Positions 1 to 6,252 of a stretch of DNA of 8,951 nt are shown here, one piece after another. The stretch comes from Actinomycetota bacterium (lineage in GTDB: Bacteria > Actinomycetota > Humimicrobiia > Humimicrobiales > Humimicrobiaceae). The notes below the pieces were generated by a model. It saw only the letters and a list, made by a program, of their open reading frames with translations. It ran no database searches and was not told where the DNA came from. The first letter of the stretch is position 1. Each line of letters begins with the position of its first letter. The stretch is taken from contig DNFX01000058.1 of NCBI GenBank assembly GCA_003486795.1, positions 1 to 8,951 of the forward strand. The letters are read 5' to 3'. A program made the position numbers and the translations under genes.

Positions 1-468
1 CATATTGATTTTATTAAAGATCCGGTTAGAGATACTTCTTTATATCAGGAGCTTTTTGAAAAAACAGGAGTGGGTGTTGCAGCCGATGAAACTGTAAAAG
101 ATTTTATAGATTTTAACAAACTGTCTTTTAAAAAAAATACCGGTAAATTTTTAAAAGCTATCATAATAAAACCCCAGGTTATAGGTGGTTTTATTGATTC
201 CTATAAACTAATGAAAATGGCAGAAAGTCTAAAAATAAAAACTGTCGTAAGTAATATTTTTGAAACAAGCCTTTCAATTTCAGCAATTTCTATTTTTATT
301 TATCTTATTAATAAAACAGAAATTGCTGCAGGACTTGATACTGCTGACAGTTTTCAAAAAGATCCCGGTTCTATTAAAATAAAGTCAGATGTTGCAAAAA
401 TATCGATTCATGATGCTTATAAAAATTTGTTCAAAGCCGATTATTCTGTTTTGCAAAAAGTTTTTTAA
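1..468 (+). CDS. menC: o-Succinylbenzoate synthase, C-terminal part (5' end outside window)
   Basis: Enolase-superfamily enzyme of menaquinone synthesis that dehydrates SHCHC to o-succinylbenzoate in the cytoplasm. The frame is open from base 1 and ends with TAA at 466-468, giving 155 residues, roughly the last half of a usual 320-370 residue protein. Seen in order: the strand-4 segment with the Asp-Pro turn (codons 1-11), the ADETV segment (codons 29-33) holding the third metal-ligand Asp, the IIIKPQVIGGF segment with the second catalytic Lys, the ETSLSISA segment, and the closing AAGLDTADSF signature. Followed 88 bases later by menE on the same strand, which supports the assignment. Oddity: the strand-4 motif reads IKDP (codon 6 is AAA, bases 16-18) where the family has IE(E/D/Q)P; the expected Glu is a Mg2+ ligand. 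The identity is firm; activity is uncertain because of that residue. Confidence 0.9.
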   Translation, partial: HIDFIKDPVRDTSLYQELFEKTGVGVAADETVKDFIDFNKLSFKKNTGKFLKAIIIKPQVIGGFIDSYKLMKMAESLKIKTVVSNIFETSLSISAISIFIYLINKTEIAAGLDTADSFQKDPGSIKIKSDVAKISIHDAYKNLFKADYSVLQKVF

Positions 469-478
469 AATGATAAAA

Positions 479-513
479 AATCTGGCTGATAATAATTATT
501 AAAATATCAGATT
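479..513 (+). other. AT-rich hairpin between menC and menE
   Basis: Two alternative stems overlap here: AATCTG (479-484) with CAGATT (508-513), or CTGATA (486-491) with TATCAG (505-510). A T-rich stretch follows (514-534). It could be a weak attenuator or terminator between menC and menE, but the stem is short and AT-rich, and such pairs arise by chance in DNA of this composition. Confidence 0.2.
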
Positions 514-556
514 GTGTTTAATTCTTTTATTTTTATGCAGAAATGAGATTTACCGG

Positions 557-1930
557 ATGAAAATGAAACAAAATGAGCTAAAAGGCAGCAAATCTGTTGC
601 TGTACTGTCAGCAAATCCAGATGCTGCACTTCAGGCAATAATATATCTGATAAATAAGGGTATTATTGTTATTCCATTAGATAACTTACTTTCAGGAAGA
701 AAAATTGCCAGTTATCTTGAAGCTGTCGGCTGCAGCGAAATAGTAACTGACGGAAATCTACCTTCTGATTTTGATTATAACTGCCGGATTTCAAATATCA
801 GTGAAATTGATTCTGATGAAAAATCGGGTATGAATTCCCATATAATCAGAGATATATTTTATGATTTTGAATCTGCCCGTCACCGGAAAACAACTATCAT
901 TTTTACTTCAGGTTCAACGAATACTCCAAAAGCAGTTCTGCATACTCTTGAAAATCACTACTACAGCTCATTAGGTTCAAATGAGAATATAAAGTTTGGA
1001 AAAGAAGATAAATGGCTCATTGTCCTTCCACTTTATCATATAAGCGGCATATCAGTTATTTTCCGGGCAGCTTTAAGCGGAGGGAAAATTGCAATTAAGG
1101 AAAAAGAAATGGATATCGCTGAAGCTTTGCGGAGAAACAAACCCACACATATTTCACTGGTTCCTCATCAGCTGAACCAGCTTTTAGATGATGGAAAAAA
1201 TGTTGATATTTTAAGAAAAATGAAAGCTATTCTGCTGGGAGGAGCAGGAGTTCCGGTTCCTCTAATTGAGCAATCTTTTGAATATGGTCTGAATTTATTT
1301 GTTTCTTATGGCAGTACTGAAATGTGTTCGCAGATAACATGTACAAAAAGCAGGGACACTCTTAAACATCTAAGAACATCAGGATGCCTGCTCGGTTACA
1401 GAGAAATAAAAATAAACGAAAAAGGAAATATTCTTGTAAAAGGGAAAACGTTGTTTGCCGGATATATTATCAGAAATGATCAAGATAATAACCTGATGCT
1501 TAAAAGAGAGCTTGACAATGAAGGTTATTTTAATACAGGTGACAACGGTTTTTTGGATTATGAAGGCTACCTTCATGTTGCGGGAAGAAAAGATACTTCG
1601 TTTAAATTTAAAGCCGAGAAAATTTATCCTGAGGAAATTGAAAAAATATTTTCTAAAATAAAGGGTGTTCATGAAGCAATAGTTGTCCCTTACAAAAAGA
1701 ATGATTACGAGAAAATTCCTGTCATATTTTTGAAAATAGATGATCAGTGCAAAGAAAATTTTAAGTTTATAAAGGAAAAAGCAAAAGATGAATTGGAACC
1801 ATATAAATTTCCAAGGTATTTTTTAAAATGGCCATACAATTTCCATGTATTAAAACCTCCAAGAAAGGAAATGGAGAAAACAGCACAGGAAATAATCAGG
1901 AATGCATTAAACGAAAAAATGTTTGATTAA
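557..1930 (+). CDS. menE: o-Succinylbenzoate-CoA ligase
   Basis: Adenylate-forming (ANL) ligase that activates o-succinylbenzoate through an acyl-AMP to its CoA thioester, the step after MenC. With the ATG at 557 the protein has 457 residues, normal for MenE. Visible motifs: P-loop TSGSTNTPKA (117-126), YGSTE (251-255), TGD (327-329, the ATP-ribose Asp), the hinge GRKD (343-346), YPEEIE (357-362), and near the C-terminus PPRKEMEK, whose Lys441 matches the adenylation Lys of the usual (L)PRxxxGK. The frame is open to a TTG at 512, but that start has no ribosome site and would add a hydrophobic stretch absent from the family; ATG 557 (or 563) is preferred, with only a weak GAG at 545-547 before it. 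Oddity: the loop after GRKD reads KFKAEK instead of the usual SGGEN. Ends in a 4-base overlap with the convergent SDR gene. Confidence 0.9.
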   Translation: MKMKQNELKGSKSVAVLSANPDAALQAIIYLINKGIIVIPLDNLLSGRKIASYLEAVGCSEIVTDGNLPSDFDYNCRISNISEIDSDEKSGMNSHIIRDIFYDFESARHRKTTIIFTSGSTNTPKAVLHTLENHYYSSLGSNENIKFGKEDKWLIVLPLYHISGISVIFRAALSGGKIAIKEKEMDIAEALRRNKPTHISLVPHQLNQLLDDGKNVDILRKMKAILLGGAGVPVPLIEQSFEYGLNLFVSYGSTEMCSQITCTKSRDTLKHLRTSGCLLGYREIKINEKGNILVKGKTLFAGYIIRNDQDNNLMLKRELDNEGYFNTGDNGFLDYEGYLHVAGRKDTSFKFKAEKIYPEEIEKIFSKIKGVHEAIVVPYKKNDYEKIPVIFLKIDDQCKENFKFIKEKAKDELEPYKFPRYFLKWPYNFHVLKPPRKEMEKTAQEIIRNALNEKMFD

Positions 1931-2646
1931 AAAGGTTTTGAATTTCGCCGCCTTATATATATTTCATCTATCCAGGCATTGTCAGAAAGTTTAAATATAA
2001 AACGAATGGTATCTGCTATATCCTGGGGAGGCATTAAAACAGATCTGTCGAGGTCAGGTCTTGCGTCTGCACATAATTCAGTGTCAACGCCTCCGGGAAG
2101 TATTGCGCTGACACATATTCCATCTTTCTGATATTCTGCTGCAATGGACTTCGTAATTCCCATTACACCATGTTTGCTTGCCGTATAAGCTGTAAGCTCA
2201 GGATAACCCTTGAAACCGACGACACTCGAGATATTAATGATATATCCGCTTTTCTGTGGGAGCATAAGAGATACAGCCTCTCTGCAGCATATAAAAAGCC
2301 CTCTAAGATTTATTGCCATCAAGCTGTCATAATCAGCAGTAGAAAAATCAATGAACTTTCCTGCAATAACTTTTGCAGCATTATTAACAAGAATATCAAG
2401 TCTTCCTTCCTTCTTTTTTATATATTCAAAAAGACTCTTAATATCTTTTTCACACGAAAGATCTGCAGGGAAAATCAGTGATTTGCCACCATTATTGTTT
2501 ATTTCAGTACTGACTTCTTTTAATTTTTTTTCATTTCTTGCTGCAAGTATTACTGTAGCACCTTCTTCTGCAAGAGTAATACTAATGCTTCTGCCAATTC
2601 CCTGGCTGGCACCTGTAATTAGTGCTATTTTTTCTTTTAATTCCAT
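1927..2646 (-). CDS. Short-chain dehydrogenase/reductase (classical SDR, FabG-like)
   Basis: A 239-residue cytoplasmic NAD(P)-dependent oxidoreductase of classical SDR length. Rossmann signature TGASQGIG at 11-18, adenine-pocket Asp62, NNAA at 88-91, structural Asn113, and the catalytic Ser141, Tyr154, Lys158 (YTASK) all present. An Arg (AARN, 35-38) after strand 2 and no acidic residue there suggests preference for NADP(H). ATG at 2646 has an AAGGA ribosome site on the minus strand (complement of 2655-2659) at normal spacing. Substrate cannot be read: 3-oxoacyl-ACP reductase-like, sugar/polyol or other ketone reductase are all possible. It converges on menE, so it is not in the menaquinone operon, and diverges from the dhaL-dhaK kinase pair, which raises the possibility that it makes or removes a short ketose or triose for the kinase (inference only). 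Confidence 0.9.
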   Translation of the reverse strand: MELKEKIALITGASQGIGRSISITLAEEGATVILAARNEKKLKEVSTEINNNGGKSLIFPADLSCEKDIKSLFEYIKKKEGRLDILVNNAAKVIAGKFIDFSTADYDSLMAINLRGLFICCREAVSLMLPQKSGYIINISSVVGFKGYPELTAYTASKHGVMGITKSIAAEYQKDGICVSAILPGGVDTELCADARPDLDRSVLMPPQDIADTIRFIFKLSDNAWIDEIYIRRRNSKPF

Positions 2647-2896
2647 AATTTCTTTCCTTTTTAATTTAAATTTTTTTTATATAATATTAATCCTGACTAT
2701 TAAGTTTATGTATTTATAACCATAAATAAACAAATATATAATTTTTAAAAGATAATTATTTTTTTATATATAATGATTATTTTAGGAAAAAATAATAAAA
2801 TACGAAATGTTTTCAGTATTTAATATTATCCGGTCATCATTAACATTTCTGCTGTGAAATTTTAATAATAATTTAATTCATCAGAGACCAAAAGAA

Positions 2897-2922
2897 GAAG
2901 GCATGCCTAACAGCATGCCTTC
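2897..2922. repeat. Perfect 10-bp inverted repeat with 6-base loop
   Basis: GAAGGCATGC (2897-2906), loop CTAACA, GCATGCCTTC (2913-2922). It is perfectly paired and much richer in GC than its surroundings. It lies about 170 bases before dhaL and 250 before the SDR gene. On the plus strand no T tract follows, so it is not a standard terminator for rightward transcription. On the minus strand the following bases are TTCTTTTGG, a weak U-rich tail. It could be a regulator-binding site, a leader structure, or the terminator of an unseen leftward small RNA. Confidence 0.6.
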
Positions 2923-2975
2923 AAATCTAAAAAGGAGAAGAAAAGATAAAACTTAGCACAATAATAGTGACGTTT

Positions 2976-3005
2976 TTAATTAAAAAAAGTTCTTGGTTTT
3001 ATAAT
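2976..3005 (+). promoter_or_regulatory. Possible dhaL promoter
   Basis: An exact TATAAT at 3000-3005 lies 87 bases before the dhaL start. The best -35 at 18-base spacing is TTAATT (2976-2981), only a partial match. If used, the inverted repeat at 2897-2922 would sit upstream of the promoter rather than in the transcript. TATAAT is common by chance in such AT-rich DNA. Confidence 0.25.
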
Positions 3006-3080
3006 TTTTTCAAATAGCATAAAATTATCAATGAACTGATTTTTACCTGATATTCATATTTCATATTTTTTATAAGAAAC

Positions 3081-3087
3081 AAAGGAG
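3081..3087 (+). promoter_or_regulatory. Ribosome binding site that fixes the TTG start of dhaL
   Basis: AAAGGAG, five bases before TTG at 3093. It is the best Shine-Dalgarno match in the window, and no ATG or GTG in the dhaL frame lies at suitable distance, so TTG is the start. Confidence 0.75.
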
Positions 3088-3092
3088 AAAAA

Positions 3093-3743
3093 TTGAAAAA
3101 AGTACTTAAATTAGATGATTTCATTAATATTTTAAAAATTGCCAATACAGAGATAGAAAAAAATAAGGAATATCTATCAAATCTTGATTCTGTTATTGGT
3201 GATGGTGACCACGGAATTACTATTTCCACAGCTTTTTCAAAAATAAATAATGAGATTTCATCAAAAAGCTTCAGTTCCATACCCGAGCTTTTGAAATTTA
3301 TCGGTAATTTGTTTATTACATCGATAGGAGGTACCACAGGGCCAATATTCGGCTATATTTTTATTGGTATGAGCACTACTTTGAATGACACTGCTACAAA
3401 AGAAGTATCACTTTCTGAATTTTATCATATGCTCTCAGATGCTCTTCAAAAAGTCATCAGTATTGGAAAAGCTAATCCCGGAGACAAGACTCTTGTGGAT
3501 ACTCTTAATGCAGCAGTAAATTCCCTGAAAGATTCTGTTGACAAAAACATGGAAATGCCTGAAGGAATAAAAGCCATGGCTGATGAAGCGCGGAAAGGAG
3601 CAGAATCTACAAAAAATATGGTTGCAACAAAAGGAAGAGCAAGATATCTTGGTGAAAGATCTATCGGATATCAGGATGCTGGTGCAACTTCTGTTTCAAT
3701 TATTCTTAATGCATTTGATATTTATCTGCAAAATAATAAGTGA
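3093..3743 (+). CDS. dhaL: Dihydroxyacetone kinase, ADP/ATP-binding subunit DhaL
   Basis: Nucleotide-binding subunit of a split dihydroxyacetone-type kinase; it carries the phosphoryl group on ADP/ATP and hands it to the ketose bound in DhaK. The 216 residues match the family length of about 210. The metal-binding triad is clear: Asp32, Asp37, Asp39 in LDSVIGDGDHG, which in the family hold two Mg2+ ions on the nucleotide phosphates. Further family motifs: SIGGTTGPIFG (77-87), GKANPGDKTLVDTL (125-138), and ATKGRARYLGERSIGYQDAGATS (178-200), in segments. Translation starts at TTG with a strong AAAGGAG. It is followed after 14 bases by dhaK, the reverse of the common dhaK-dhaL order. No DhaM is visible, so whether DhaL recycles bound ADP through PTS phosphotransfer or exchanges ATP freely cannot be told. 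Confidence 0.93.
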   Translation: MKKVLKLDDFINILKIANTEIEKNKEYLSNLDSVIGDGDHGITISTAFSKINNEISSKSFSSIPELLKFIGNLFITSIGGTTGPIFGYIFIGMSTTLNDTATKEVSLSEFYHMLSDALQKVISIGKANPGDKTLVDTLNAAVNSLKDSVDKNMEMPEGIKAMADEARKGAESTKNMVATKGRARYLGERSIGYQDAGATSVSIILNAFDIYLQNNK

Positions 3744-3757
3744 AAGGATATTAAAAT

Positions 3758-4759
3758 ATGGTAAAGAAACTGATAAATAATCCGGATAATATTGTAAATG
3801 AACTTATTGAAGGTTTTGTACTTGTAAATAATAAAAAAGTAAAGAGAATAGGTGACTCAAATGCAGTCGCAAGGATAGAATCTCCCATAAAAGACAAGGT
3901 AGGAGTTGTTATCGGCGGGGGTGCAGGACATGAACCTTTATTCCTTGAGTTTATTGGTAACGGAATGGCTGATGCAGTTGCCCATGGTCAGGTTTTTGCA
4001 GCACCATCACCGGAACATATATTAAAAGCAATTAATGCTGTTGATTCAGGTAGGGGTGTATTGCTGCTTTATAATAATTATGCAGGAGATGTTTTAAATT
4101 TCGGTATTGCCCAGGATATGGCAAGAGAACAGGGTATAAATGTCCAGACTGTTCTTGTTAATGATGAGATTTCCTCTGCTCCACTTGAAAGAAGAGAAGA
4201 CAGAAGAGGAACTACATCAGTGCATTGTATAATAAAACTGGCGGGTGCCGCATCAGAAACAGGTATGGATCTGGATACTCTTGTCAGTTTTCTTAACCGG
4301 GCAGTTTATAATTCAAGATCACTCGGAGTTTCTCTATCTGCATGTACTCTCCCACAGACAGGAATAGCGACTTTTACACTGGAAGAAGGGAAAATGGAAT
4401 TCGGTATGGGCCTGCATGGCGAAGCAGGTGTAAAAAAGGTAGATTTGATGACAGCTGACGAAACGGCAAAAACGATAATCGACTATCTGGTAGCCGATCT
4501 TCCTTACAGGGAAAATGATGAAGTAATATTAATAATTAATGGTTATGGTTCAACTACGAGAATGGAAATGCTTATAACCGCAAGAAGTATTTACCATTAT
4601 CTTAATGAGAAAAAAATAAAAATATATACGGCAGAAATCGGTGAATTCTGTACTTCTCAGGAAATGGCCGGCATATCTGTGACCATGATAAAACTTGATG
4701 ATGAGATTAAAAAATATTACAACAAACCTGCATATAGCTCAGGTTATATAAAAATTTAA
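3758..4759 (+). CDS. dhaK: Dihydroxyacetone kinase, substrate-binding subunit DhaK
   Basis: Binds dihydroxyacetone (or a related small ketose) covalently on a His and accepts phosphate from DhaL, feeding glycolysis as DHAP. 333 residues, somewhat shorter than the ~356 of E. coli DhaK. Visible: GGGAGHEP (53-60), AHGQVFAAPSP (75-85), YNNYAGDVLNF (105-115), GMGLHGEAG (216-224), and a C-terminal CTSQEMAGISVTMIKLD (298-314). The catalytic set His58, Asp111 and the hemiaminal-forming His220 all sit at a constant offset of +2 from the E. coli residues His56, Asp109 and His218. ATG 3758 is preceded by GAAAGG at 3742-3747. Cotranscribed with dhaL. Because DhaK homologues also act on erythrulose and other ketoses, the substrate is not certain; intact active-site residues argue for a working kinase rather than a DhaK-like regulator. 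Confidence 0.92.
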   Translation: MVKKLINNPDNIVNELIEGFVLVNNKKVKRIGDSNAVARIESPIKDKVGVVIGGGAGHEPLFLEFIGNGMADAVAHGQVFAAPSPEHILKAINAVDSGRGVLLLYNNYAGDVLNFGIAQDMAREQGINVQTVLVNDEISSAPLERREDRRGTTSVHCIIKLAGAASETGMDLDTLVSFLNRAVYNSRSLGVSLSACTLPQTGIATFTLEEGKMEFGMGLHGEAGVKKVDLMTADETAKTIIDYLVADLPYRENDEVILIINGYGSTTRMEMLITARSIYHYLNEKKIKIYTAEIGEFCTSQEMAGISVTMIKLDDEIKKYYNKPAYSSGYIKI

Positions 4760-4829
4760 AATTCTGTAATATTAATATATTTCAATTTTATATTTTTATA
4801 ATTTTCGTATTAGTAAATTTTAGAAGATC

Positions 4830-4871
4830 ATGTTCAGGCAAAATCTGCTATAGAGCCTGACATATCTTTTT
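4830..4871 (+). terminator. Probable terminator of dhaL-dhaK, overlapping the end of fprA
   Basis: Arm ATGTTCAGGC (4830-4839) pairs with GCCTGACAT (4855-4863) through nine base pairs with one bulged T (4834). On the plus strand it is followed by ATC and TTTTT (4867-4871). It lies 70 bases after dhaK, and its right arm includes the last codons of the convergent fprA. On the minus strand the hairpin is followed only by a mixed sequence, so termination of fprA there is less likely. Confidence 0.45.
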
Positions 4872-6035
4872 GCCGAACTCATGAAGTTCTTCAAAATTTT
4901 CTTTTCCAGGATGCCACATCAGTCTTATACCTTCGTTTATAACTTCAAATCCTGCCTTTTCAAGCTCTTCACTGATTATTTTTACAGACTCTCCGCTCCA
5001 GCCATAACAGCCAAAGGAAGCAGCTTTTTTATTTTTAAATCCAAGCCCTCTTACAAACTCTATTAATGCAGCGAGTGAAGCAAGATAACCTTTATTAACT
5101 GTGGGAGAACCAACAATTACAGCTTTGGATTTAAAGATTTCAGTGACTATTGTATTCATATCATGCCTTGCACTGTTAAAAAGTTTGATAGAAATATTTT
5201 TGTCGCTCATTCTGATACCTTCTGCAATTTCTTCTGCCATTCTTCTGGTCCCATTCCACATTGTATCATATACTATAGTCACCTGGTTTTCCTGATAATC
5301 ATCTGCCCAGCTCAGATACTTTTCAATTATCTGTGCCGGATTTTTTCTCCATATGACACCATGGCTTGGGCAAATCATTTCAACCGGCAGTTTGAATGAC
5401 AAGATCTCCTTTATTTTTTTAGTAACCAGGCTACTGAAAGGGGTAAGTATATTTGCATAATATTTTATTGCTTCTTCATATAATTCATTCTCAGGGACCA
5501 GATCATTAAACATAAATTCATTTGCGTAATGCTGGCCGAAAGCATCATTACTAAATAAAACATTATCTCCTGTCAGATAAGTAAACATGCTATCAGGCCA
5601 GTGTAGCATTCTTGCTTCAATAAAAATCAGATCTTTCTTCCCTATATTTAATTTATCACCGGTTTTTACAGTAACAAAATTAAAATCTTTGTGAAACTGA
5701 CCTTTTAAAGATTTTACCGCATTGCCTGAGCAGTAGATTGGGGTATCTGGTATTTTTTCAGATAGAAGTGAGAGGGAGCCGCTGTGGTCTACCTCTCCAT
5801 GATTTGCAACTATGAAATCAATTTTATCTAAGCTGATTTCTTCTTCAAGTCCTGAAATAAATTCTTCAGCAAAAGGTGACCATACTGTATCTATAAGAAC
5901 AGTTTTCTCATCTTTTACAAGATATGAATTATAAGAAGAACCTCTGAAAGTCGATAGTTCTTCTCCATGAAACTTTCTTAGTTCCCAGTCTGTTTTCCCA
6001 ACCCATTTTATATTTTCATTAATATTAAAAGACAT
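4848..6035 (-). CDS. fprA: A-type flavoprotein (flavodiiron protein; O2/NO reductase)
   Basis: Soluble enzyme that reduces O2 to water and/or NO to N2O in anaerobes. 395 residues, the size of class A flavodiiron proteins. N-terminal metallo-beta-lactamase-like domain (about 1-248) with all di-iron ligands: His79, Glu81, Asp83 (NHGEVDHSGS, His84 adjacent), His145 (LHWPDSM), Asp164 (FSNDAFGQH) and His225 (CPSHGVIWR). C-terminal flavodoxin domain (about 252-395) starts with the FMN phosphate loop YDTMWNGT and contains GSPTVNKG and the FGCYGWSG flavin loop. There is no fused rubredoxin or reductase domain, so electrons must come from a separate rubredoxin or flavoprotein not in this window. The ATG at 6035 follows a run of six G. 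Single-gene unit convergent with dhaK and divergent from the permease gene. Whether it prefers O2 or NO cannot be read from sequence. Confidence 0.95.
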   Translation of the reverse strand: MSFNINENIKWVGKTDWELRKFHGEELSTFRGSSYNSYLVKDEKTVLIDTVWSPFAEEFISGLEEEISLDKIDFIVANHGEVDHSGSLSLLSEKIPDTPIYCSGNAVKSLKGQFHKDFNFVTVKTGDKLNIGKKDLIFIEARMLHWPDSMFTYLTGDNVLFSNDAFGQHYANEFMFNDLVPENELYEEAIKYYANILTPFSSLVTKKIKEILSFKLPVEMICPSHGVIWRKNPAQIIEKYLSWADDYQENQVTIVYDTMWNGTRRMAEEIAEGIRMSDKNISIKLFNSARHDMNTIVTEIFKSKAVIVGSPTVNKGYLASLAALIEFVRGLGFKNKKAASFGCYGWSGESVKIISEELEKAGFEVINEGIRLMWHPGKENFEELHEFGKKICQAL

Positions 6036-6039
6036 TTTT

Positions 6040-6045
6040 CCCCCC
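6040..6045 (-). promoter_or_regulatory. Unusual all-G ribosome binding site of fprA
   Basis: On the minus strand the start is preceded by ACTGGGGGG and AAAA before ATG. Six consecutive G in very AT-rich DNA, at Shine-Dalgarno distance (four bases), can pair with the CCUCC of 16S rRNA using G-U pairs. It supports the ATG at 6035 as the start. Confidence 0.6.
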
Positions 6046-6063
6046 AGTTAAAAGAATTTGATT

Positions 6064-6077
6064 TCTAAAATTTTAGA
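6064..6077. promoter_or_regulatory. 14-bp perfect palindrome over the fprA transcription start (candidate operator)
   Basis: TCTAAAATTTTAGA is identical on both strands. It begins inside the predicted -10 box of fprA and covers the expected start point, the typical place for a repressor. A wider inverted pair, AGTTAA (6046-6051) and TTAACT (6078-6083), encloses it. It does not match a regulator consensus I can name with confidence. Confidence 0.4.
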
Positions 6078-6103
6078 TTAACTTTAAAAAAAATAAAAGT
6101 CAA
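6075..6103 (-). promoter_or_regulatory. Predicted fprA promoter
   Basis: Read on the minus strand: -35 TTGACT (complement of 6098-6103), exactly 17 bases of spacer, -10 TAATCT (complement of 6075-6080). The -35 is one base off consensus and the -10 keeps the key first, second and last positions. It predicts a start near 6068 and a leader of about 33 bases before the ATG. Confidence 0.5.
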
Positions 6104-6132
6104 AAGAATCATATAATATAAACTTAAGATTC

Positions 6133-6170
6133 CAGGTTAAAATCCAGGAACGGAAATTCATTTAAACCTG
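6133..6170 (+). other. Inverted and direct repeats upstream of the permease gene
   Basis: CAGGTT (6133-6138) pairs with AACCTG (6165-6170). TCCAGG occurs twice, at 6131-6136 and 6143-6148. The element lies 83 bases before the permease ATG in otherwise A/T-only surroundings. The 3' arm ends ACCTGCC, as the B12 box of cobalamin riboswitches does, but the rest of that riboswitch core is not found. It may be a regulatory site for the importer. Confidence 0.25.
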
Positions 6171-6252
6171 CCATATTTATTATTTTTATAATTTATGTTT
6201 TTGAGCTAAAATACTTAATAATTTTTAAAGAATCTCAAATATTTTTTTTAAT

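Larger units (their letters stand above)
2647..3092. other. Gene-free divergent region between the SDR gene and dhaL
   Basis: About 446 bases of very AT-rich DNA between two diverging genes. No open frame here looks like a gene. It must hold the leftward promoter of the SDR gene and the rightward promoter of dhaL. The only GC-richer, structured element is the inverted repeat at 2897-2922. An AAAAAGGAG ribosome-site-like string at 2929-2937 has no start codon at usable distance. Confidence 0.7.

Noticed and set aside
512..556. Extended MenE start at TTG 512
   Set aside because: No ribosome site precedes it, it would add a hydrophobic segment not seen in soluble MenE, and ATG 557 gives the normal family length.
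1379..1672. A 97-codon minus-strand frame inside menE
   Set aside because: It is fully antisense to conserved menE motifs, with no ribosome site and no recognisable domain.
2351..2719. A 122-codon frame on the plus strand across the SDR gene
   Set aside because: It is antisense to a gene with complete catalytic motifs, has no ribosome site, and its Phe/Ser/Leu-rich composition is what antisense reading of A-rich coding DNA gives.
2903..2956. A 17-codon basic leader peptide beginning inside the inverted repeat
   Set aside because: The only purine-rich string before the ATG (GAAGG) is one base away, too close for a ribosome site, and the ATG is simply part of the GCATGC arm of the repeat.
4881..5399. 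Several short plus-strand frames inside fprA
   Set aside because: They are antisense to a complete flavodiiron protein and show biased hydrophobic composition typical of shadows.
6131..6172. Cobalamin riboswitch before the BtuC-like permease
   Set aside because: Only the closing ACCTGCC resembles the B12 box. The GCCACTG core, the GGTGAAAxTCC-type segment and the required length of about 200 bases with ordered stems are not present.
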